Of a stretch of DNA of 22,406 nucleotides, positions 11,088 to 19,128 are shown one piece after another (within the stretch, counting starts at the first letter, position 1; each line of letters starts with the position of its first letter). Under the pieces are notes generated by a model. It did no database searches. It was not told where the DNA came from and saw only the letters and a list, made by a program, of their open reading frames with translations. A program made the position numbers and the translations under genes. This stretch comes from Gnetum montanum (lineage: Eukaryota > Streptophyta > Gnetopsida > Gnetales > Gnetaceae): the NCBI GenBank assembly GCA_015680685.1, contig MNCI01037634.1, forward strand, positions 318,794 to 341,199, in the 5' to 3' direction.

Positions 11088-11096
11088 TACCCCCAC
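11088..11096 (-). other. Possible polypurine tract next to the 3' LTR
   Basis: Read on the minus strand, GTGGGGGTA directly precedes the LTR start TGATGAATC. This is the position of the polypurine tract that primes plus-strand DNA synthesis. It is short and interrupted by T, so the call rests mainly on position. Confidence 0.4.
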
Positions 11097-11280
11097 GATT
11101 GAATGAAAAATCGTCCTCAAGTCAGAACGAGAACAATTCCCATGGATTACATAGTGGATAGGTATGGGATTATTGACTAACTAGGGAGCTATTCATGTCG
11201 TAGTGGAGAACTCAATAGAACAAGATTGAACATAACACGACAAAATGAAAAATTCCTAAAATTACAAAATTGGGTGGAAC

Positions 11281-14063
11281 TCATGTTGTTCCTGGTGGTG
11301 GTGGCTCCTCCATGGGTTGCTTTCCCTTGTCTTGCGCTCCAGGTCTTGGAAGGTGATAATGTTGAAGTAGTGCCTGGAGTTTCTCCTCTTCAATTCAAGG
11401 GTCCTGTGCTGTCCATGCTGATGCTCCAATGTTTGACAAAGTTGGCACCTCCCATGGGCACGGTAGTTGCGAAAACATTGTGTTTGCCTTGACATACTAG
11501 GTCGCAAACAACTGTCGTTCCTCCTCATAGGCTCTGGCTTTGTCTCTGTACTCCTGAAAATCTGTAAGCCTTCAAGCCAAGTCTATTGCGACATCTTTTT
11601 GTCCTTGATAGCTTGCTTTAACCACCTCCAATTCAGAATTTGCAACTTCCGGCTTCTGCAACGTCTTCTTGTGTTCTGCAAATTTTGCTTCATACTTGGC
11701 ATAGGTGGTAGCTACTTGCTTCTCGAGCTCTGTCCTCGGGCGCCTTGCTGTCAACATGGCTAGATTGGCATACCTTAGATTTGCCAACTCTATGTATTCT
11801 GTAAGATCTTGAATTTGCAGGTCTCAGCTCTTAAGTTCCACTTGGTGGGCAAAAGCATATGTATCCAATATGGCTCGCCAATTAGTGTGTGATGCATTGA
11901 AAGCATTGATGTGGGCCTTGGCCATATGGATCTCCTGTTCGATGATTTGTTTGTACATTCCCACCTAGTCTTGGAAGTGCTCTTTTAAACTTTTTGTGCC
12001 GCTTGGCCTCGTTTTGCCACACGCTTATTTTGATGGTCGTCTTTTGACGGATGGCGCGTACCTCCTCCATTGAGAGGGTTCAATTTTCTCTGGCTAAACG
12101 GTTCATGTCCTAGTTGACCCTGATCAGTTGTTCTTGTAGCCAATGAAAATGTTCTTCGAGAACATTCTTTTGTTTCTCCATAAAGGTCAATCGAAGATTG
12201 TCAACAACAAGCTGTTTGTTTTCTTCTTGTAAGGCCTTAAGTGCCTTGGCGTGCGCGTAAGTTTGCGTTTGTGCCATGGAGGCATTCCAATCAGCCTTCT
12301 CTTTTTCCTCTACCACCTTTTTATTTTCTGCTAGTAATTTGTTAAGTTGGTCTGTCGTGAAGGTGTCCAGCTAGTCCACAGGAATGAATTGAGAGGGATC
12401 CCGCTGTGCTGCTTGTAGGGTTACAAGCCTTTCTTGTAGTCTTGCAACTTCTGCTTCTGCATGTTCGACCCTCATCTATGTCATGACCAACTTTTCCTTG
12501 GTGGAGATGAGGTCTGATTGTACTGCTGTAACATCTTGTGGGATGCCAAACAAGGATGTCATCACCTATCCTTTTTGTAGGAGTCAATCAAGCACATCCT
12601 CATGCTTCGCAGGAGTCATTGAAGGATTAGCCAAAGTTTGAGCATCCCGTGCTCCTGTGAAATCTTCCGGTGACACAACAGGAACGTTAAAAGGTTCCTT
12701 GATGTGGTTCGTGACCACCTCTACAGCTCCAGCTGCATCCTGGTGCTACATGACCACCACTATGGCTCCTTCACCAGTCTCTAGTTGCACTTGAAAGGAT
12801 GCAACATTTCCTAAAATCTGCTGTGACCAATAACTCTCCTCTCCTCCTGTTTGAATGGATACCTCGCCCCGTGCGCGATCTATAGAGACAGTGGGCCATA
12901 CGGTATCATCGATGATGTGGAAGAGATTTGCATCATCACGACTTCCCCAATTGATCGTCTCAGCGATGGCCCTGAGATGGCTCATCAACAGTCGATAGTC
13001 TTGCAGCGGTGGAAGCGGTTGGTCTCGTTGGCTCGTGCTAGGCCCTACTTCTTGCTGTTGACTGGGTCCCGTGCTTGGAGGTTGGTTGGGCCTTGTGAGT
13101 TGGGTTGCAGTGGGCCTTATCGTTTGTTCTTGCTCTTGTCCTGGCCCTAGAGTCTCACCAACAGTTTTTCTTGCAATTGGTGGCTTTAGTAGTTCAACGT
13201 ATGAAGCATTTTGGGCTTTCCTGAGGACATCATTGGTGTATCCTCGAATACTAGCGTGCTTGCACAGCTTCCTGATGAGACAAGGGAAGGGCAACGCAAA
13301 CATTCCTATCTTACGTTCTTCAAACTGCCTTAGGATCTCCATGAAATATAGATGAGGCAGGTTAGCATTAATCTTTCCCATCAATATCGCACATCCTCTT
13401 GCCACATATGTTGAAATTTTGTTTAGTCCTTTTGTGGGGAAGGTGTGATAAGTTCCAATTTTAAAGTCGATTTTCTCTTCCAATGTCAACTCTCCATAGG
13501 TCTTATCTTCTTTACCATATGCCCTGTCTAACCAAACCTTTCGCGCATCAGCATCAGAGTGAGTGGACAGACGAGCAACCTTTGGCCCTGTATTCTGAAA
13601 TGGCTTGAATGGAGAAATCAACAGATACACCACAAATGTTAACTATAGTGCCTTCTTCTTTAATTTTCCAGAATTGATACGTTTCTCCTAAGTACTAGGC
13701 ACCGCTTTCAAAGAGGATAGGCCATAATGGGAACCCTTTGAGGTGGTCCCTAACGGCCTTAGGAGTGATTTCTGTGAAAGGTCCGAAGTTCAATTCCACG
13801 ATCACAACAGCTGATGTGGACTTTTCATGGATGGCCTGGACACACTCCGAGGGCAACATGAGATGTCATCCCTATTCAGGCACTGCAATAGCTCCTGCTT
13901 CTGCCTATCTTGATTGCACAGTGGCAAAGTCTTCTTGATGGATACTGAACGATTACTCCTCCTGCTCTGCGTGTTGTTCGGCAGGCATCTATCCTCTACC
14001 TCTCCTGGGTTACTTAAACACACCTTGAGAGGGGCCTTCTTGTTGTGCACGCTTTGCGGCCAT
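11281..14063 (-). pseudogene. Retrotransposon ORF2 relic: transposon-protein-like N-half, coiled-coil C-half
   Basis: From an ATG at 14063 the minus strand reads as one decayed protein of roughly 900 codons, with many in-frame stops and at least two frameshifts (near 13575 and near 11990). The longest intact piece is 295 codons (12746-13633). The N-terminal part includes NFGPFTEITPKAV and VSVDFSIQAISEY. It is followed by KVWLDRAYG and LPFPCLIRKLCKHASIRGY (13235-13296 region), which recall the putative plant transposon protein domain in Athila-type and env-like ORFs. Next is a Q/P/S/T-rich linker (about 13000-13160). The C-terminal half is charged and heptad-like (EVARLQERLVTLQ, KALKALQEENKQL), then a PMEEPPPPGTT tail near 11281. 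No transmembrane segment or protease/polymerase motif is visible. The domain match is from memory and moderate; the role is unknown. Confidence 0.6.
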
Positions 14064-15066
14064 CTGCAATCACATGGGGCCAATCAACACCAATTTCACA
14101 AAACACACACATGTAACTATCACCGCGATGAGAGGTGAATTCCATGCTACCCGAGTCACAAGTCATAATTACTCAAACAACGAGGTGAGGTGAATTGTAG
14201 AAGGGATTGCAGAGATCGGGACATGAGGTAATTAACTCAGGGCACATTGAATCCTATGTGTAAGGCATGATTAGTGTGTCATTAGCCCATCACTCCAAAA
14301 TTAGAACCAAGTGCTTTCCTCTAATCAGTGACATCGCATTGCTTCATCCAATGATGGACAACCATAAGAGCACCATGACAGCAAGGCGTACGATCACTTA
14401 GCATTATGTTCAAGGGAGGAATGATTCAGATTGCGGCACTTTGATCTTGATCTTTTTTTTTTCTTTTTGTGTAGCTACTTTGGCACACACTTTTTTTTTG
14501 AATGCTTAATCCAGAGAAGTCACCTACCTTCAGGCATGAATACATGTCTTTCCAATGGAACCCCTTAGAATAGCATTATTTTTCCTTAATTGAGTGCCGT
14601 TTGATTACTCTTACTCCCATTTTTCGTTAGATCTACAAGGATCTTAGTACAACCAAGCTGCCTAATAACTTTAATAGATGTCACCAAAGAGAATCCACAA
14701 GTCCCCTTGATGTCACACCCTGGCCATTCCCGCTTAGTCCATCCTTCTTCACTCTAGATATAATAACACAGCGTTACTTTAAGTTTTATGATGACAAGAA
14801 TATCATTGTACCTAGAGTAGAACCTCTTATTAATAGAATGAGTGGATGGATGTTGTGGGCTCGCTGTTCAAATAATTAGTCACCTGAGACTTGATAGCAT
14901 AGAACAACACCTCAACCAACGAGTCACATGAGTGTTTTATTTGTAGATGAAATTACTCAAAAAAGATGAAAAGACAAAAAGACAATAAGTTGAAAAGTGA
15001 AAAACTAAAAAATAAAAAATTGTAAAATTGAAGAAAATGAAAAACATTTATTAATTCTACTTGTTG
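14064..15066 (-). other. Non-coding spacer between gag and ORF2 of the retrotransposon
   Basis: No open frame or polymerase, protease or integrase motif is visible in either direction. It contains T-runs (around 14453-14467 and 14491-14499) and an A-rich tract (about 14950-15050). On the minus strand its end reads ATTGCAG immediately before the ORF2 ATG, resembling a 3' splice site. If pol was deleted from an autonomous ancestor, the deletion junction should lie here. Confidence 0.6.
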
Positions 15067-16230
15067 TTAGAATGGGGGATACCCCCCATAGCTAAATGGT
15101 TGAGCATGGTGAGAATTAATAAATGAAAGGCTAGGATCCTTGCATGTTGGAAATATTGGAACTTGATCATACTTACCCCATTGGGGTTCACACAATTGAT
15201 TAGAGTTGATATAGTGGGGCAAGTTATAATATGTGGTTAATTTATAAGGAGTTGACCCACTATGGTATTTGTGACCGTAAGATGATATGCAAGGATCGAT
15301 ATGTCTCCCTACACGGCTATATTCATTGGGCCGTATGGTTGTTGGAGTATTGGTTGGTGGCCCAGAAAAAGTAACACGAGGTATTGGATTTGAGGAGGGA
15401 GCTGCACCATAGTGTTGGACTTGTGCTGGGTTGGAAGGTGCAGTGGGCTCAAAAGTGTGCTATCCCTTCTTATGGTCACATCTAAAGAAGGGGTGCCTAT
15501 GATGTTGTGGAGGATTCCCATTGCTGTTGACAGTAGAAGCACAAGTAACATTTGTCGGTTGATGCTATGATGCAAAACCCTTTGGAACAATTGGTGGCGA
15601 TGTAGAAGGAGACGAAGGATGAGAATTTTGAAATTGAGGAGAACTGTAAGGTATCCAAGGTGGTGGTTGTGTTGGAAAGGATATGGGTTGATAGTATTGA
15701 GGAAAATGATAATACTGTGGTGAGATAGAGGATGTTGACCTAGTTGGAGAAATAGGATGTTGGACTTGATAAGCACTTAGGTTCGGATGATATGAAGGGT
15801 GTACCTAGTTTGAGGGTGGCCTCCCCCACAATTGGGATTGTTGCCACTGTGATCGAACACAGTATCTCTATACGAACTCTAGATGTAACACTCTTCCCCA
15901 ATGCTCTTGTAAATGTGACAAGATTGGACATTGGCCCTTGGGGTGATCATACAGGCAAATGTTGCATTGATACGTATGATTGGCAGTTAAGTTTTTATTC
16001 TCTTCTACCCTTCTTTTTGATTTTCTAGAGGTATTTCGTCCTAATTCTTGGTTCTTCATGACTCTACCTCCAATAATGTTGGCATATTCTCTGCATTTTT
16101 TATGCATTCATTCCCTCATCTCATTGATCTTTGCCTCAATTTCATCCAATGATTGTAGTATTGGCAAAGATGGTTTCACCTCCTTGAGGTGAGTTGATTT
16201 CTCCTCTTCCTGCTTATGGACCTTTGTTAA
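15067..16230 (-). pseudogene. gag relic, C-terminal part (zinc knuckle and P/Q/Y-rich tail)
   Basis: This is the downstream half of gag, separated from the rest by the nested solo LTR. In element order it holds a charged KVHKQEEEK and DEIEAKINEM stretch, a basic KSKRRVEEN segment, and a nucleic-acid-binding zinc knuckle CNICLYDHPKGQC (15928-15966). This knuckle is spaced C-x2-C-x3-H-x4-C, one residue shorter than the usual retroviral C-x2-C-x4-H-x4-C. A long low-complexity tail rich in P, S, Q, Y and H follows, to GGYPPF and TAA at 15067. The frame is continuous except for one TGA after NEMRE and four TAG stops. The family role is the particle structural protein that binds the element RNA; this copy cannot make full-length Gag. 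A 155-codon frame at 15309-15776 is a shadow of this tail. Confidence 0.75.
16226..16230. repeat. Target site duplication GTTAA (left)
   Basis: GTTAA directly abuts the solo LTR start and is repeated directly after its end at 17267-17271. Confidence 0.88.
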
Positions 16231-17266
16231 TGATGAGTAGTGAGGTATCCCTACACTCAACCATATGAAACGAGTGTAGCACGCACGACTCGATCGAACT
16301 TTGTAGACTAAGTGCCTACATGCCCCATGGAACACTTAGGGTTAATCATTCGTTGTCTTCCCAAACTTACTTGTAGTTGTCATGGTGTATGGTTAAGTAA
16401 GTCTGAGGTATATGATTTTTATATGCTTTTTATGTTTTATGTCTCCTATGCTAACAAGGTGAACGGTTAAGAAACTAATTACTAACTCTAACTAATGAAC
16501 TAAGTCTAAATTACCTAGCGTCAGCATCCGTCCCCACTTACCATACACACCCTGAATTGATGCAACCGTGGCTACCAAATGCTAATCATTACTAGGATTA
16601 TCACGCGTAATGCACACGCTCGAAGTGGTCGTACTGAGGCACTTAACTAGGAGGAAAGGGTTGAGGAAGCTAATCTAGCCTAAGTGTGATGAGCAGCTGA
16701 TTCCTTGATTATCTGTACACATCCTTAGATGTTCGTAATCAAGTTGTACTCATTCCACGTTTCTAGCCTAAGTGCAATGAGCAGCCAATTCCTTGATTGT
16801 CCGTACACATCCTTAGATGCTCGTAATCAAGTCGTACTCATTTCACGTTGTGATGAGCATCCGTTTCTTGATTATCCGTACACATCCTTAGATGTTCGTA
16901 ATCAAGTCGTACTCATTCCGCATTACTAAGAGAAAGCAATAAATAACATTAAATAAAATCCTATTCCATGCACTTGCAAGGTTTATCCAGGAAGTTCATC
17001 TTTATTGCCGTACACAACTTGTGTTCAGGTACAATGTTGATCGAATAAAGATCCGTTCACTTTAGGATTCCTACTGCGGGCACATGTAAAATATTCTATC
17101 TCTGGAGTGATCAATCTACCAGAGTTTCCCTACTTCTAGCCTAGGATGGGGAAACAAGGGGAAGTCACCTCTTATTTATAGATATGACGGCGCACCGCAA
17201 TATCGCATATGCGACATCGCAGGGGACAACACGATATTGCGGCCTATGCGATATCGCATCTCATCA
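16231..17266 (-). mobile_element. Nested solo LTR of a related element (1036 bp)
   Basis: It starts TGATGAGTAGTGAGG and ends GCATCTCATCA. It is flanked by GTTAA at 16226-16230 and 17267-17271, a 5-bp target duplication. It matches the main element's LTRs in layout and in many blocks (CCTACACTCAACCATA, GTACACATCC, the TATA box on the minus strand at 17173-17180, AATAAA at 17001-17006) but is clearly more diverged, so it comes from a related subfamily. No internal region remains, as expected after recombination between the two LTRs of a full insertion. It interrupts gag between the capsid-like region and the zinc knuckle. Confidence 0.9.
16677..16924. repeat. Tandem triplication inside the solo LTR (88 and 76 bp periods)
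   Basis: Three successive units contain TGAGCA, TTCCTTGATT, GTACACATCCTTAGATG and CGTAATCAAGT. The first two start AGCCTAAGTG at 16677 and 16765; the third joins at TGATGAGCAT (16851). The shared block is the same LTR segment that is duplicated in the left LTR of the main element. Confidence 0.85.
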
Positions 17267-17271
17267 GTTAA
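17267..17271. repeat. Target site duplication GTTAA (right)
   Basis: This is the second copy of the 5-bp duplication made by insertion of the LTR at 16231-17266. Confidence 0.88.
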
Positions 17272-18104
17272 GTTGAGATTTTGGTCCTATTGGGATTTTT
17301 CAACATTCTCCCATCTAGCCATTTCTCCTTCTTTTTTTGTACCCACTTAATAAGCTCTTGGAGTTGATGGGTTTGTAGCTCATATAGTTGACCTCGAGCA
17401 TACATCCCTATGGTCTCCCTTGTTTCATTACAGAGCCCATCAATAATTTGGTACATCAGCCTCTCCTTGAAGAACCCATGGCCTGTGCAGTTGTTTAACA
17501 ATGCATAATATCTTTCTAAGGCCATGTTTAAGGGTTCATGTTGTGCTTGCTTCCACTCTTGGATTTGTTTCCTCAAGGCTGACACTCTTGCATAGGTTTG
17601 ATATCTTTTGTTGAAGAGCTCTACCATTGTTGGCCAACATCGAATTGATTTTGGTTTTAACGACCTATACCATACTTTTGCTTGGCCAACAAGTGTCAGA
17701 GGAAAGAGCTTAATTTTTTGCCATCCATTATCAATGTTGTTCCATGCACATGCATTGTAGAAGGCTTGTAAATGTTGTTACAGATCTAAATCGTAGCCTC
17801 CTAAAAACTTAGGAAAGTTGTTTAAGTCAAGCATGGGTAGATGGCTTTCTTTGCGATGCCTGCGAGATATTTGAATAGCCTCTTGTATTTGTGTTGGGCT
17901 TGTAGTGGCTAGTAGGGGTTCATCGTCACTAGGCAGGTTATGCATTCATAAGTTGGGACGATGTTGTCTTCGTTTATGTTTATAGGAAACCCCTACATCA
18001 GATTGGGTACTCCAAACTTCATTTTCATCATCATATAATTCGTTGGTTCTCTAATGAATTGCCTTACTAGTTGTTGCGTTATCATAGTCTTGTGAGAGAG
18101 ACAT
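17272..18104 (-). pseudogene. gag relic, N-terminal part with retrotransposon gag (capsid-like) domain
   Basis: The start ATG at 18104 gives MSLSQDYDN and agrees with the start of the related plus-strand element at 22388 (MALLQD). A retrotransposon gag domain follows: NNFPKFLGGYD, HLQAFYNACAWNN, KLFPLTLVGQAKVWY, then the MVELFNKRY helix (open frame 17627-17268) and a helical region with QEWKQ, LLNNC and QIIDGL. This arrangement is the PF03732-type gag core of plant Ty3/gypsy elements. In-frame stops at three places upstream of 17627 (TAG, TGA, TAA) and a frame change at the insertion point make it non-functional. The segment ends at the nested solo LTR; the rest of gag is at 15067-16230. Confidence 0.85.
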
Positions 18105-18216
18105 GGTTGTAAATTTGTGTGTGATTTAATTGCAATTATTTCTTCCTAAAATATGTATCATGAATACTTTGTTACAGTGATCTTGTATGATGTAGCTAAT
18201 CTAAATAACTAGCACT

Positions 18217-18235
18217 GTCCCTGGCAACGGTGCCA
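18217..18235 (-). other. Primer binding site (tRNA-Asp type)
   Basis: On the minus strand, one base after the LTR, TGGCACCGTTGCCAGGGAC is close to the complement of a plant tRNA-Asp 3' end (TGGCGCCGTTGCC-type site), the primer used by many Athila/Tat elements. It fixes the element's orientation and marks 18237-19123 as the 5' LTR. The tRNA assignment is from memory. Confidence 0.8.
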
Positions 18236-18991
18236 ATGATGAGTGGCGAGGTATCCCTACACTCAACCATATGAATACAAGCATTTCACACATGATCAAG
18301 TCAAACTTCGCAAACAGGCTAGTTGTGGTATCTAGATAGTTACTCGCTGATCGCAGTTCATTGTCTTCCCACCTGGACTAGTATTTGCTTTGTCACGTAT
18401 GGTTTAGTCCAGAGTGAGGTGTATGATGTGTTCCTACACTAATGCTACTCTTGGAGGCGATGAAAAATAATCCTAGCTAAGCTAGGAGGAAAAGGGAGAG
18501 AGAATCTAAACTAATAGGAGATAGGGAGAGAGAATCTAAGCTAGCCTAAGTGTAATGAGCATCCGTTCTTAATCATTCGTACACATCTTGGACCTTGTAC
18601 ACGATTACTACTGGGATTACCAAGCGCAGATCCTAGGTATGCTACTGGGTTACCAAGTAGTCACACTTAAATGCTCGTGATTAAGTCATACTCATTCTGC
18701 ATTTAAGGAGTTTAGGGTGAAGAGCTATTAACTACGAAAGCAATAAATAACAATAACAATTAAATAATTATACTAAGTGAATGCTGCAATGATGAAGTAA
18801 TCTCAATCTTTATTGCTGATCATGTGCGTGTCCAAGTACGTCACACTCGAATAAATGATGTCGTACAATTACAATCACCACACTACGGGCATGCATTGGG
18901 AGAGAGAGTTGAGAGGAAAAATGATAAAAAGATCCTACTCTAAACTAATTTCTAACTAACAAAAGACTCCATTCCCGTGTGCCTTCATGTG

Positions 18992-18999
18992 TATTTATA
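18992..18999 (-). promoter_or_regulatory. TATA box of the 5' LTR promoter
   Basis: TATAAATA on the minus strand is placed between the GATATC-rich U3 and the presumed R region, about 185 bp before AATAAA. The same box occurs at the equivalent place in all four better-preserved LTRs (10970-10977, 17173-17180, 21508-21515), which supports it as the element promoter. Confidence 0.75.
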
Positions 19000-19049
19000 G
19001 GCTCACATAGGAACCACGATATCACATATCTGATATCACTGTTGGATGC

Positions 19050-19104
19050 TATATCGTGTACCCAATATCGCGTACCCGATATCATGGGTCCGATATCGCA
19101 ATAA
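19050..19104. repeat. 14-bp GATATC tandem units in U3 of right LTR
   Basis: The units TATATCGTGTACCC (19050-19063), AATATCGCGTACCC (19064-19077) and GATATCATGGGTCC (19078-19091) are followed by a partial fourth unit, GATATCGCAATA. The left LTR has one unit fewer. Confidence 0.8.
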
Positions 19105-19123
19105 GATGAACCACGATTCATCA

Positions 19124-19128
19124 GAATC
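19124..19128. repeat. Right target site duplication GAATC
   Basis: GAATC follows the right LTR end TTCATCA directly and matches 10069-10073, confirming that both LTRs belong to one insertion. Confidence 0.88.

Larger units (their letters stand above)
10074..19123 (-). mobile_element. Complete LTR retrotransposon lacking visible pol (Athila/Tat-like, non-autonomous)
   Basis: The element is 9050 bp, or about 8.0 kb without the nested solo LTR. Two LTRs (10074-11087 and 18237-19123) begin TGATGAG and end TTCATCA, and are flanked by GAATC duplications. The orientation is minus because a tRNA-type primer binding site adjoins the right LTR and gag reads leftward from it. In element order it carries the 5' LTR, primer site, gag relic (18104 to 15067, interrupted), about 1 kb of non-coding DNA, a long ORF2 relic (14063 to 11281), a G-run next to the 3' LTR, and the 3' LTR. 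No protease, reverse transcriptase, RNase H or integrase motif is visible on either strand of the interior. It would therefore depend on enzymes from another element. By hand the LTRs differ by about 8% in the first 255 bp, mostly transitions, so the insertion is old. Confidence 0.88.
18237..19123 (-). repeat. 5' LTR of the main retrotransposon (right copy, 887 bp)
   Basis: It starts TGATGAGTGGCGAGG and ends CACGATTCATCA. On the minus strand it contains a TATA box (18992-18999) and AATAAA (18809-18814). It is collinear with the left LTR but holds only one copy of the 143-bp segment and one more 14-bp GATATC unit. Confidence 0.92.

Noticed and set aside
11226-13938. Plus-strand frames opposite ORF2 (11226-11492, 11467-11763, 12851-13150, 13071-13355, 13738-13938)
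   Set aside because: They are antisense shadows of the minus-strand retrotransposon ORF2; their sequences show no family resemblance.
15309-15776. 155-codon minus-strand frame rich in L, I and H
   Set aside because: It is the shifted-frame shadow of the P/S/Q/Y-rich gag tail, which reads more plausibly in the adjacent frame continuous with the zinc knuckle.
18217-18235. Fragment of a tRNA-Asp gene
   Set aside because: Only the 3'-end complement is present, exactly beside an LTR. There is no cloverleaf, so it is a primer binding site.
10074-19123. Element oriented on the plus strand, with the left LTR as 5' LTR
   Set aside because: The primer binding site adjoins the right LTR, gag and ORF2 read on the minus strand, and TATA and AATAAA are in the right order only on the minus strand.
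10069-19128. GAATC duplication as a chance match, since the LTR end contains GATTC
   Set aside because: The GATTC in the LTR end is internal and in inverse orientation, while GAATC sits exactly at both outer boundaries. The LTR pair also supports the boundaries independently.
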